Part shown: positions 24,901 to 64,000 of the stretch, piece by piece | Numbering within the stretch: the first letter of the stretch is position 1 | How the letters are laid out: each line of letters begins with the position of its first letter | From: Centroberyx gerrardi | Lineage: Eukaryota; Chordata; Actinopteri; Beryciformes; Berycidae | Length of the DNA stretch: 64,000 nucleotides | Reading direction: 5' to 3' | Assembly (NCBI RefSeq): GCF_048128805.1 | Contig: NC_136016.1 | Span: forward strand, 4,184,001 to 4,248,000 | Notes under the pieces: generated by a model | The model's database searches: none | The model's input: only the letters and a program-made list of their open reading frames with translations | Told to the model about the DNA's origin: nothing | Position numbers and translations under genes: made by a program

Positions 24901-27900
24901 ACAGACATTTAAACACATCCAAAAACCTGTGCACGACTGAAAGAATACCCACAAACTCTTAAGCTATTCATCATATATGGTATGCTATATCCTAAACATA
25001 GACACATTCTTTCACTTCTTGTTGATCAAATGGCATTAAGGTGGTATTATGGTCAGACTTTCATTTCCCTTCCTGTCGTCCTCTCTCTCCCTGCAGCCAT
25101 GGCCAATAACAGGAGGCCAGAACATGGCCCCGGACCCTCCGCAGAGAGACCTGCTACTCACTGGGTCAGTTCAGCTCAATCTTTACACCTTCCTCACAGG
25201 ACTTTGTACCATGAGTAAAGCACCCATTGGAGCATGTTTTCTTAAGTGTCTGTCAACCATTTAAACAATATTGTGTGTATTTGTGTCCGTAGGCACGAAG
25301 ACGGGACGGTGCGTTTCTGGGACGCATCGGGAGTGTGTCTATATCCCATGTATAAGCTAAGCACAGCTGGCGTATTCCACACAGACACCGACCCCAACGA
25401 CAACATGAACCAGGGCACTGAAGGAGAGTGGCCACCATTCAGAAAGGTGTGTGTTTGCAATACACAGAGAACCTTCCGAAAAGTGCATGTTTGTCCAATA
25501 ACACAGAAAAGGGCATTGAGAAAGAGTAGCTTCCTCGAGGCAACACCGCACACAACTGAACTTTAAAAACTGCTGGCCTTAGTTATGATCAACATAACAT
25601 AATGACGCAAGTATCCTTATTTTCTCCCATCTCTCCTCCAGGTTGGCTGTTTTGATCCCTACAGTGATGACCCAAGGTTGGGCATTCAGAAGATCCACCT
25701 CTGTAAATACAGTGGCTATCTGATTGTGGCAGGCACTGCTGGACAGGTGAGATGACCATTAAACATTTTATAACTGAAACTTAACACAGTGGAAAGCCCC
25801 AGTGCCTGTCATTTGTGTTGGGCATACAAACGGTTACTATCATTGAACTATGGTTGGGCCTCTGGACTTTTAAGGAATTGTAAATCACAATGTTGTCGAT
25901 TTGATGTCGATGGTGAGCATTTGTTTAGGATGACAGCACTGTGTTTTAGAATTCTAAGCTATAGTTAGAATGTGTTGGATCTCTGTAGGGTTTTCCCAGA
26001 GGAATCGGATGTTGTTCTGCTTCTTCACTACTTGCCATGCGGTCTTATGTGTCCATCTCTCCAGATCCTAGTGCTGGAGCTGAATGATGAGGCAGCAGAG
26101 CAGACAGTGGAGGCGAAAGTGGTCGACTTGCTGCAGGGCCAGGAGGGATTCCGCTGGAAGGTAATGACCAGTGGTGTTGGTTACTCAAAAAAAGCAATAC
26201 ATTACTCATTACTTGTTACGTATTTGAAAAACAATATTAATACTTCACTTATTATGCCCTGTGAGCAGTAATTCCTTGCACTACTTGTCATATTACTTTC
26301 CCATAACACCCCCAAAATTGGTGATTGCATCTTCTCTTAACTTCAGAAATCAGGATAAGTCAGTTTTCTCTCCTGTGCTTCTGTGTGAGTGATCATGGGA
26401 ACCAAAACAGCGTTGTTGTTCTTATCATTCATTTGCCTGATTAAAACTCAAAACTACTGGGAAGGGTTAGGGTTTCCTGACATTTCTCTTCTATACTGGC
26501 TCGGTGTAAAAGGATGATAATCATAATGAAAATGGGGTGATGATGGGATCTAGTTTTTGGATAATTCAAATGCAATATGATATTCAGAGGGGGGGGATAA
26601 TGCAAGCAACAACCTATTTTTTTGGCTTGGTAACAGTAATATTATCACTGAAACTGAAATAGTTATTTGTTACACTACTCGTTACTAGGAAAAGTAATAT
26701 TACTGTAATGTGTTACCAACACTGAGATTGACAGACCAAAGCCATCCTTGCTCACATAGAATTATCACACTGCCACTGAGATATAGTCATATGATCAATA
26801 AAGACTGCATCACAGTCATTAACTGTTGATGTTTTCTTCCTGGTTAGGGCCACACTCGCCTGGATGTGCGAGAAGAGCCAGTGCTGTTTCCTCCAGGCTT
26901 CCAGCCCTTCGCCCTGGTCCAGTGCCAGCCTCCTGCCGTGGTCACCGCCCTCATGCTGCACTCTGAGTGGAAACTGGTGGCCTTTGGCACCAGCCACGGC
27001 TTTGGACTGTACGACTACCAACAGAAAAACAACGTCTTCGTCAAGTAAGGATAATGAGTTTCAGAGATATCTTTTATTTAAGCTATATTTATCCAGAGAA
27101 AATTTACTGAGCATGTATGGTCTTTTCCAGCAACGCACTGCTTCAAATTTATACACTTCCACATTCACACCTGGGAGGTGGACCAGTACAACCACAGTCT
27201 TCTGCTCGGCCAGCAGCTCATACAGATTTTCCTAGCCAGGCCAGGGATTCAACCTTTTTGTCACAAGCCTGCTTCTCTAATCTCTAGGCTACTGCTGCTA
27301 CAAGTTACATTTGTGTTCCCTAAAAAATGCAGTGTCAAAGCTGGTTTATACTTTACGTGGAAAAGGATGCTACAGTGCATGTGGCCAAAATATCAAAATC
27401 ATGGCCAAAACAACTACAGCGGCACAAAAGTACTGGAGTTTTCAGGCGCATGATCGCCATGAGAAGTGCAATACACTATTGATTCACAAAGGGGAAATTC
27501 TCTCCACAGAGAGGTCAGAGGTCAGGCTCAACTTACAGAACAGCTGGTAGGGATTCAGTGTCTTGCTCAAGGACACTTCAGCAGGGTGGACACTTGCAGG
27601 GCTTGAACCCAGGCCTTCCAGTTGAATGGTTAAATTATTTGATTTCTCTGCATGATGGAGAACAATTTCAATAGGAAATGGACCACGAACGCGGGTATAT
27701 GTGCATCTGTGCAGTCATGGCTGTATGTATTACTCACTGTTTCCCCCGGTCTGTAGGTGCACCCTAAACCCCAGTGACCAGCTGGCCATGGAGGGCCCTC
27801 TGTCCAGGGTAAAGAGTATTAAGAAATCCCTCCGACAGTCCTTCAGGAGGATTCGACGCAGCCGAGTCTCGCTCAGGAAACACCACGTCAACAACGCTGC

Positions 27901-30900
27901 CAAGGTAGCACATGACACTTCAAAACCTCTATAGTAGATCTCTGTAATAACCGCAGCGAACCATCCTGTCCAGCACTGTTTGCACATTATAATTCACTGT
28001 CAAGACTTGGGTTTGATAAGATGCCAATATGCAATAGATAGAAATGGAGGCGAGGATGCAGGCCATTCCCATACAAGGAGACTCCTCATTAACGGCAATG
28101 TTAAAATTCACATTTTATGACATACCTTGACAATAAATACAACATCTTTGTCTTGTCCTAAGTTGCATATTTTGTTTTTTTGAGAAACGCATTTAAAATC
28201 CGCTTCTCTTAAACCACTAACATGCTAACTAAAGCTACCAAAAGCTGTTTGCATGTTGTGACATAAGCATATATTTTTCCAGGCTGTTTTGGGAGAATAT
28301 GGTGTACTCGTATTCTTGAAAGGTGCACAGCAATTCTTAAGTATTTTCGAATTTGCACTCAAGAAGTGGTACTGGGTGCTAAAGTTGGCAATCATTTTGT
28401 CTTTTAGTATTTTGGGACCCTGAACTGAGTCGCTTTTTTATGGCTGTGCAGGTGTTTGACATCGAACTGAAAGATACATGACGTGACAACACTTTTATTA
28501 TGTAATATGTTTCATTGAGACTCAATAGAAGTGATGACTGAAAGTGGGCTTCTTAACATTACTGACAATGGTGAGAACCTCTTCCCCTCTCCTTGCTTCC
28601 AAGTTGTTACTCTGTTCTGTTTCTTTTTTACGTCATCTCCTTAAATCTTTATTCCTCTCAAATCTCTATCATTCTCTGCCTCTCCGATTTAGCTCCAGGA
28701 GGCGAACGCCCGTCTGGAGGCTGAGCTAGCAGAGATGGAGCTGGCTCCTGTCCAGAGGAAAATCGAGGCTCGTTCCTCAGACGACTCCTTCACCGGCCTC
28801 GTACGGACGCTTTACTTCGCTGACACCTTCCTTTCAGACAGTGAGTTACATCCTCATATACTTATTTAGTAGGTGAAAGTAAATGTAGCCCCTTAAACAA
28901 TGATATAGGGTCCTTTTGTTGTAAGTTTTCTTGTTGTGGTAAATGTTAGACTTTGGGATATGGAAGCAAGGAACAAGGAATGTGCATAGAAAAACAGACA
29001 AAACGTAATACATACTGGGCAAGCAGAAATACAAACACCAAAGCAAATGAACAGCCAATTGAAACGACACTCATAATCTTACTGCACAATTGCAGTCAAT
29101 TTAAGGAGATGATTTTCTTTGCTTCCCTAGAAAGCTACACTTTTAATACCTCAAAGTCTTCCCAGACATGCTTACTCTATTTTTGTTGTAGGTTCCCATA
29201 ACACGCCCTCACTATGGGCAGGGACCAATGGCGGCTCTGTATATGCCTACATGCTCCGCCTTCCTCCCGTGGAGCACAGAACAGACGACCCCGTCACCGC
29301 ACACCCTGGTGAGAAACACACACACATACACAATTTTATATGCAATTTGTGTTTGCTCAAGTGTGTGTTCTCCCACTCGAACAATGGACTAGTTGTGAAA
29401 AGGAACACATTGGCTCCATATCCTGCATCTTGGTTTCACACCTTTTCCCTTCGCTTCCCGTCCTTTTCTTCTCATTTCCTCTCCCTGCCACCTTTCCCTC
29501 CATCCATTCAGCCAAGGAAATCCAGCTGATGCACAGAGCCCCGGTGGTCGGTATTGTGGTGCTGGACGGCCACGGCGCTCCTCTCCCCGAACCCCTGGAG
29601 GTGGCCCACGACCTGGCCCGCTCGCCCGACATGCAGGGCTCCCACCACCTGCTGGTCATATCTGAGGAACAGTTCAAGGTCAGGATCACACACTCCAGAA
29701 CCTTCTCACACACCATAGACACACACACACATACAGGCATCGAGACTACTGATACATCAGTTTGCTGATATATGGGTCAGTATTGGCCCTTTATTCATCA
29801 ACCTTCAATATGATCTTTTTATTTTTTTTTTACAAATCTATTGTAGAATTGATCAGTACTACACTGGTTGTCTATGGGAAGCACTTAACCTGAACTGATT
29901 TAGGTTTGGTTGTACCCAAACAACTGCCATATAGTCTGTGATTGCATGTAAATACTGTGAATAGACAAGTACTGATTCTGCACTGCACTGCGGTTTAAAA
30001 AAACACACTTAATGCATTCATAGTTCTTAAATGGACCATATTCCTTTGTGCGTGTCCAGGTTTTCACCCTGCCGAAGGTGAGCGCCAAGATGAAGCTGAA
30101 GCTGACGGCCATCGACGGCTCCCGGGTGCGGCGGGTGGGCGTGGCCTGGTTCGGCAGCAGCCGGTCGGAGGACTACGGCGAGAGCGGCCTGGTGGTTCTG
30201 ACCAATCAGGGCGACCTCCACGTGGTGTCGCTGCCGGGGGTGAAGATGCAGGTGCAGTATCCCTGCATCCGCCGAGAGGACGTCAGCGGCATCGCCTCCT
30301 GCGTCTTCACCAAGCACGGGCAGGGTGAGGAGAGGCCTAGACACACTTAATACAAACACAACAGCACCCTTGGAGTTGATAGTGATTCAGTATCTGAGTC
30401 TTCTGGCCGCAGGACGGTCTTCATTTTCACTACACCGGTCCACCGTTCTCACAATTCCCCTCTGTCCTGTCCTCTACCCTCAGGCTTCTACCTGATCTCT
30501 CCATCGGAGTTTGAGCGTTTCTCTCTGTCCACCCGCTACCTGGTGGAGCCTCGGTCTCTAGTGGAAGTTCCTCCTCATTCAGTCACCTCCCACCAACACA
30601 GAGCACAGCCTGACGGAGCTTCAGCTGATCACAGGTATACGCACTTTGTTATGCGTTGTTTCTCATATTCCTCTAGAAACTCATCATTTCTTTCACTACT
30701 AATGAGCTTGTTGTCTTTCCTGTCCTTCCAGAAATGCCAGAAGAGATAATGAAGATGCAGGTAAAATCTGTTTGTGGAGGCCCTAACAAGACGTACTAAA
30801 AGCAAAAAAAGTACTCAAACATGCATGTGCCATCGCCTAACGGAATACTACATTTTCAAATGTAGCGCTCCGGTTGATATTGTTCAGCTGTGTGCTTGTG

Positions 30901-32144
30901 CGAATTTGTTGTTTGTTTATACATGCAAACACACACCTTGTTTGTGCTTGACTGTACTGACCGACTGTGTTCATTGCCTGCTGCCTGTGTGTTCCAGAAA
31001 ACGCTGCTAGACGTGTTATGGAGCATGCTTTGCTGAATGATGAGAGTGAGTACTCAAGAGAGAGAGAGATAGACAGAGGAGAGATCGTATGAAATATTAT
31101 AGTTGACAGATCATACGTGAGGGAGGCAGTTGTTCAAACCCTGAAAGTCTTGCTTGAGTTCCCCTTACTGCAACGTGTGCTGCCTCTCCTTACCGGTATG
31201 TCAGCTTTTCTGCGCCCATTGTTGTAACAGACACACCCACATCAGCATTGTGCAAGCTGAAAACCTGTACTGTGTTTGTCACAAAGCAGTGTTTACCAAA
31301 CCAGCATCCCTTCGCATGATTTGTACAACCTGCATTTTAACTCACTGTTTCAGCTGTTTTGTGATTGAATTGGTGCAATATATCCATGAAGTGTATAGGC
31401 TTGGTTTAAGAAAGCCAGCCGATTACAATCATGTTTTGTTTTCCTCGCAGAGGTACTTCAGGAGATCCAGAAGTCATTAGAAGGAGACCAGACGTAAGTA
31501 TCGGCCACTGATATCCAGTCAGAATAGGTTCAACTTCTAAAAGCAGTCATGTGTCAGTGATGTCCACTTCCAGTATGATGGACATGACCGTATGATGTAG
31601 ATTCCACATACATGTGCAGAAATGTTGTTGTTATTATTATCCTCATCATCCTGGGATGAATTTTAGTGTCCCATGATGGTCTAAATGCTGCTTCAGAGGC
31701 TTTTCCACCCTACCAAGAATAAAATTCTTGGAGAAACGTGTAATATTTGGCATGAAAATAGTCAAAATTTCTGCTACCGACAGCTTCAATCCAAAACCAT
31801 TCAAAAATCCATATTGGTCGCTGAACGTGGTGTTTAGTTAGTCAAGTTGGCTTGCTGTAGCCATGGCTGTAGCCAGTAGCCATGTTGATGGAAGGTGTCA
31901 TCTGTCTGCCACAGATCATTCCTAGAGAATAATGTGAAGAGTGCTCTAGATGGAGGGAAGGTGCTGAGCAATGGAGGTGAGACTAATTTGGGAACTAGTG
32001 GTTTCTTCTGCTATTAAAGGGCTTACGATTTCATTACAGTTTTGGAATGGCCAATATTTTATAGTCTAGGTAAGTAATGAGTAATTGAATATCATAATGC
32101 CTATTTACAGTGTTTTTGTCTTTGTCCCTCCCTCCTCAGACTGA
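18972..32144 (+). CDS. llgl2: LLGL2, lethal giant larvae homolog 2 (WD40 polarity scaffold)
   Basis: LLGL2 is a cortical scaffold of the Scribble/Dlg/Lgl basolateral polarity module. It binds PAR6-aPKC and is displaced on phosphorylation. Coding exons: 18972-19046, 19634-19731, 20682-20763, 20998-21113, 21281-21439, 22291-22453, 22681-22813, 22913-22967, 23275-23429, 24030-24241, 25097-25164, 25293-25446, 25642-25746, 26065-26160, 26848-27044, 27757-27904, 28693-28840, 29192-29308, 29512-29678, 30060-30324, 30484-30634, 30732-30760, 30998-31045, 31451-31493, 31915-31976, 32140-32144. All phases join, giving 1016 aa (human about 1020). It starts MKRFRRHG and ends VLSNGD. Residues about 30-600 and 690-960 form two beta-propellers ([35 protein letters not shown]). 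The aPKC target hinge at 643-661 ([19 protein letters not shown]) keeps serines 643, 647, 651, 658 and 661. LLGL2 is preferred over LLGL1 from overall resemblance and the neighbour myo15b. Confidence 0.95.
20332..20478 (-). repeat. tRNA-derived SINE-like repeat, copy 3
   Basis: It contains CAGTGTCTTGCTCAAGGACA and GGGGGATTGAACGCGAGTCC, the reverse complement of the tail and B box seen at 15346-15495. It lies in llgl2 intron 3. Confidence 0.6.
26169..26724. mobile_element. hAT-type MITE in llgl2
   Basis: The left end is CAGTGGTGTTGGTTACTC. The right end, reverse complemented, is CAGTGTTGGTAACACATTAC. The interior is rich in ATTACTCGTTACT motifs. This is the CAGTGTTGG terminus common in vertebrate hAT nonautonomous elements. 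A related fragment is at about 61715-61850. Confidence 0.65.
27160..27305 (-). repeat. SINE-like repeat, diverged copy
   Basis: It contains CCAGGGATTCAACC (a B-box complement) and CTCTAATCTCTAGGCTACTG, typical of the tRNA-like head in minus orientation. It lies next to another copy at 27520-27650. Confidence 0.4.
27520..27650 (-). repeat. tRNA-derived SINE-like repeat, copy 4
   Basis: It contains CAGTGTCTTGCTCAAGGACA, as in copies 1 and 3, then CAGGGCTTGAACCCAGGCC as a B-box complement. It lies in llgl2 intron 15. Confidence 0.6.
29750..29925. mobile_element. family A element, left-half fragment
   Basis: It shares GATATATGGGTCAGTATTGG and TTGATCAGTACTACACTGG with other family A copies. The right half is missing. 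It lies in an llgl2 intron. Confidence 0.5.
31500..31830. mobile_element. family A element
   Basis: It has the conserved core TTTTAGTGTCCCATGATGG followed by GAGGCTTTTCCACCCT and AAAATCCATATTGGTCGC at the right end. It lies in the penultimate region of llgl2. Confidence 0.55.
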
Positions 32145-34205
32145 GCTAGACATCCACGTGCCTGAAGGGTACCGCGGCACTCCGACGCCAACACTACTAC
32201 CACTACTGACCCCCGACCCCTCGCCTCAGAGACTGACTTCCTGGGCCCGCCCCGGCTCCCCTTGCCCCCACCCCCCCCTCCCGGCGAACTACCAAAGGGC
32301 TCTCGTCAGCAGTTCACCCCGGGGGGACTAAAGAGACCATTTGGAGACTTGCCATTTGGTCCAGACAGAGGGAGCGGGGACGACCTCCGCCTGTGCCTAC
32401 AGACCAGCCACTGTACCACCACCACCCAGGCTAATCATCGCAGCACGGTCACAAACCATTTAATCCGAAGCTACTTAACGACACATTCCTAACACGTGAC
32501 CTGTGCACTCATCACACAGAATCTTATTAACTGCCATTCACGTCTCAACCAGCGTCTCAGGTCTGCCAGACGTCACTTAATCAAGCTCTTTTGACTCGAA
32601 CAGCGCCCGCGCCCGCTTCCATCCTGAAGGCCTTTTTTTCCACCACCAGCCTTTTCACTTCAGCCTTGCCTGCGGAAGCGATTCGTCCGATCGCCACCTC
32701 TCTCTGCTGCACAATCTCGCTGGCCTTCACCCCCCCCCTCTCCCCCCACATGGACAGAGGCGCAGGGAATATAGGGAGGGAATTTGTTTTTGCTTTTTCT
32801 ATGTTGATGAATGATGTTTTGTAACTTGATCGCTATGTGATTTGTGCCTACTTTTTTTTATTTTTTAATTGATCCTGACAAAACCTCAAATCTACACAGA
32901 CGGACAAACTATTCAAGGGAAAAAACATTTTCAAGAATAATGATCCAGAGCAAAAAAATATTGTATGAGTGACGCAGAAGTTTTATGTTACCACTGATGT
33001 TACCAGCATTTTTTTTTTTTTCTTTCACTTGTCATTTTCAAAGCTAATAATAGGATTTCTCTAGCATTACCACGCTGGTACAGCTGCATTATATTGCTAA
33101 CACATCCCTCCTCCCCTCCCGTCCATTCTCTGCCTGCCATAGGTACTTCTCCGCTACTGTGGAGCACACAATGCTGTACTTTTTAGGGGGAACAACTTTC
33201 TATGGGGCTTGGTTTTTAATTATTTTTTTTATGTAAACCAGTTTTTTTTTTTACGCCAGCAATGAATAATGTAATTTAGGAATGTAATTTTAAGATATTG
33301 TAGTCAAATGTTTTAATATATATGTATATGAATCTGTACCTGTGTTTAACAGTGGGCCTATTTTAACTGGGGTTGGCTGCTATTTAGTCTGATCTTACAA
33401 GGAAATATTTTGGTACTGTCTCTCAAAATGCTGGGTATTTTAGCATTTGTGGCCTAGAATATATTTTTGTAGTGAATGATTAAGTCTAAGAACCCTAATT
33501 TTTTTGATTTGTAACTTCACACTACAGTTTCCTGCTGGATAATTATTACATGTTTTTCACAAGAATGAATGCGTCTGTCTTTATTTTGAAGTGTGTTGAC
33601 ATTTTGTTCATTCATATTGTAACTGTTCATTTCCACTGTTGTGGAGTATTCCAATCCTTGGTGTATTGCATGTTGTGTTTTAGCGTTCCCTCTTTAAAGC
33701 CCGCTGAAATCTGAAAAAAGCCATAATATTTAGACTCGCAACCCATCATTTTGGCCTGTGTGATTATACTGTGAAATACCAGCGCTGGCTTTCAATTTCG
33801 AGGTTTTACTCTACAAGACCAGCTATAATCGTGGTCTGTGTAAGCCGCAGCTGGGTCGTCCTCGGTGAAGTGGATAAAAGAGGTATCAGTTGTCATACAT
33901 GCACAGCCAAGAGTTTTGATCATCCATTATGGAATGAGGCGCTTTGTCCACTAATTGCCTCGGGCCACAGTGGCTTCGCTGCAACCTGAGCTCTCTAAGG
34001 GCCTGTGTGAGGCCGGGCCGGCTCACAGCAGAGACTCACTGGGACATTTTCATTCCCAACCTGAAGATGTTGGCCGACCTGTATGATGGCGGCTGAATGC
34101 CCTGCTCCTGTCACAGTGGATCAAAACTGCTGCCCTGGAGTTAGGGAGTAATTGCCTACCGTTTGCATATTTAGGACATTGCACAGTAGACGAGTATAGA
34201 ATAAA
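32145..34205 (+). other. llgl2: llgl2 3'UTR and downstream region
   Basis: The stop TGA (32142-32144) lies at the start of the last exon. Long sequence without exons follows, including poly-T and poly-A tracts. The clearest canonical poly(A) hexamer is AATAAA at 34200-34205. A 2 kb 3'UTR is possible but the real end could be earlier with a variant signal. Confidence 0.4.
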
Positions 34206-34269
34206 AGTAGAGTCCACACACTGCAAGTTGCTCCCAAGGTGTAAGAACTTATTGTGTATTTCATACCAG

Positions 34270-34735
34270 AGTTATAATAGTTTGACACTTTTCAGCAGTT
34301 TTTATTTTTGTTTTATTTTGAAATTTGATTGTCATTTCGGTTAGTTTTCAAATGGCGTTTGTTTTAGTTAAGTTTTTATATTCAAAAATGATTAGTTTTT
34401 TAGCTTTTCAGTGGTCATGCCTGTATATGTTAAAAGTAGGTGTTTTGTGTACATACTGACACAAAATGTTTTTGGACATGCACAGTAGGAATCAGTGTAT
34501 TGATAATATATTGATAGTTGATCAGGGCCTATTCATGATGACGGGATTCTTTTCCACCTCATTCACAGTAAGGCAAAAGACTAAAACTGAAAAGAAATCG
34601 GGCTCATTTAAAAAAAAAAAAACTGTTAGTTTCAGTTTTTCCATTATGATTAGCTTTTTTTAATTTGTTTACTAAAATGTTTCTTCCATGCCTAGCTATA
34701 ATCTTAGTTTCAGTTAACTATTAATATCCTTGATT
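34270..34735. repeat. AT-rich dispersed repeat with inverted ends (probable)
   Basis: The left part has TTATAATAGTTTGACAC and TTTTAGTTAAG. The right part has CTATAATCTTAGTTTCAG and AGTTAACTATTAATA. These T-rich ends recall short fish DNA elements. The family is not identified. Confidence 0.3.
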
Positions 34736-34953
34736 CATACAGTTTGGGAGCAACTTGCTGTGTCTGTGCTCTACTTTTGCTCTGTTGTGTATTCTGTCCA
34801 GCACCTGATTAACATTAAGATGTGTGTGGTTTTACTCTGCACAGTGGACGAGTATGAAATGGTATGTCAATTGTGTAAAATAGAAATAGGAGACTGCTCC
34901 AGCATTCCAGCACACACTGATGGAATCTCCCTGTCCTGGAGGGAAAGGAAATG

Positions 34954-35056
<103 letters not shown>

Positions 35057-35399
35057 CTATTCAACACCTATTGTCGATCACTCCACACAACACCTCTCAC
35101 CTTTCCTCCCAAGCATTCACCAGCTGGCCATATGAAAGGCTGCAGAGCTGTATGACCTGCCAAATACAGTTAAATTATTCAAAAAGCACTTTGTGTTTGT
35201 GCGTGCGTGTGTGTACGTGCATGCAAGGTCACCTTTGTCGTCTGGGCATTGTGTGTATATGCATAAAACACACACGAGAACCTTTGCTGGGTGGGCATTG
35301 TATGTGTGGTTGAGTGTGTCTCTACCTGTATAATGTTAGTGGGTGGGAGATTGGTGTGTAGCTACACCCCACTCATCCTAAGCATGTCTATGTGTGTAT

Positions 35400-35478
35400 C
35401 AGTGACACCAGCTCTTGAGGACAAGCAGGAGCACTTTGCAGACCCCCAGCCATGCCTGGGTTTCACCTGAGACGCCAG
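35400..35478 (+). other. myo15b: probable 5'UTR exon of myo15b
   Basis: A donor (ACGCCAG|GTAAGC) at 35478/35479 follows a stretch without repeats. The next acceptor (TTATTTTGTAG) at 36021 opens the exon with the main ATG at 36071. The left boundary is a guess. The exon contains an upstream ATG (35452). Confidence 0.4.
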
Positions 35479-36070
35479 GTAAGCCATATTACACTGAGAC
35501 CAGCTCTCACTGCTTTCCCCCCAGGGCGTACAGGCTATACAACTGCGTTTAGGTGGACCTAAAGATTGCCTTTCACTGCCTGGTAGATTGGACTTACAGA
35601 TAGGCTGTTGTTTGCCATTACAATGGGAAAGGAGGAGTCATTTTCATGAAGCATGTGAAGTATTGGCATGTGAGATTTGATTTAGTATTGTCTTTGGAAA
35701 AATAGGTCAGTAGTGTCTAAACTAGGTCTGACCTGGGTGTCTTTAGCTTGAGAACAAGGATCAGGGTCTTAATGTGTGAAACCTAGTCTAAATGCTGATG
35801 GACCGAGCCAAGGACCTGGTTTCACTCGGTTTGACAGACATGTCATTCTATCTCCTGCCCTTAGTCGTTCATTTTATTGAGTGGTTAATTTATCTATCAA
35901 AGCGTGTAATTTAGTGATTTAGATAAAGAAAATCTGCACACTTTGTCTTTCGAAGTTGTAAATCAACATGAACGCAAATTACAAAATAAAGACTAATGTA
36001 CATGATTTTGTTATTTTGTAGGTAATGTCACGATTTCCCAGATATTTTCAACACTGAAGAATTAATAGCC

Positions 36071-64000
<27,930 letters not shown>

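Overview
The window is nuclear DNA from a vertebrate, most likely a ray-finned (teleost) fish. It shows GT/AG-spliced vertebrate genes with compact introns, abundant CA/CT microsatellites, tRNA-derived SINE-like repeats and many short hairpin transposons. I see no bacterial or phage features and no CRISPR array. All four protein genes are on the + strand. I rebuilt them by joining exons whose reading phases match, because the longest open frames show only pieces.

Layout: (1) 1-1316 holds a SINE-like repeat, AT-rich DNA, a minus-strand tRNA-Ala(AGC) gene and the galk1 promoter. (2) 1317-7509 is galactokinase 1 (galk1), 8 coding exons and 393 aa. Its last intron contains a complete same-strand two-exon BTB gene of the KCTD11 type (5327-6690). 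(3) 8706-32144 is llgl2 (lethal giant larvae homolog 2): a probable noncoding first exon near 9016, a 9.9 kb first intron full of repeats, then 26 coding exons for 1016 aa, followed by a long 3'UTR. (4) 35400-64000 is an unconventional myosin XV, best matched by myo15b. It has a probable 5'UTR exon, a 2.5 kb first coding exon for a charged N-terminal extension, a motor domain, two IQ motifs, a MyTH4 domain and a Pro/Met/Gln-rich linker. The gene runs off the window at 64000, so its C-terminal part is missing (44 coding exons, about 2457 aa present).

The genes do not form a pathway. GALK1 starts the Leloir pathway of galactose use, KCTD11 is a cullin-3 adaptor that restrains Hedgehog signalling, LLGL2 sets basolateral polarity, and myosin XV is an actin motor of microvilli or stereocilia. 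The grouping is positional: as I recall, LLGL2, MYO15B and GALK1 also lie near each other on human 17q25.

Most of the remaining sequence is repeats. There are several families of inverted-repeat (hairpin) elements, hAT-like elements, LINE 3' tails and simple repeats. Many sit in introns within tens of bases of splice sites. The observations most worth checking are the nested kctd11-like gene, two substitutions in the myosin ATP-binding loops, a triplicated motif in the myosin N-terminal extension, GT-repeat splice acceptors and the intronic hairpins.
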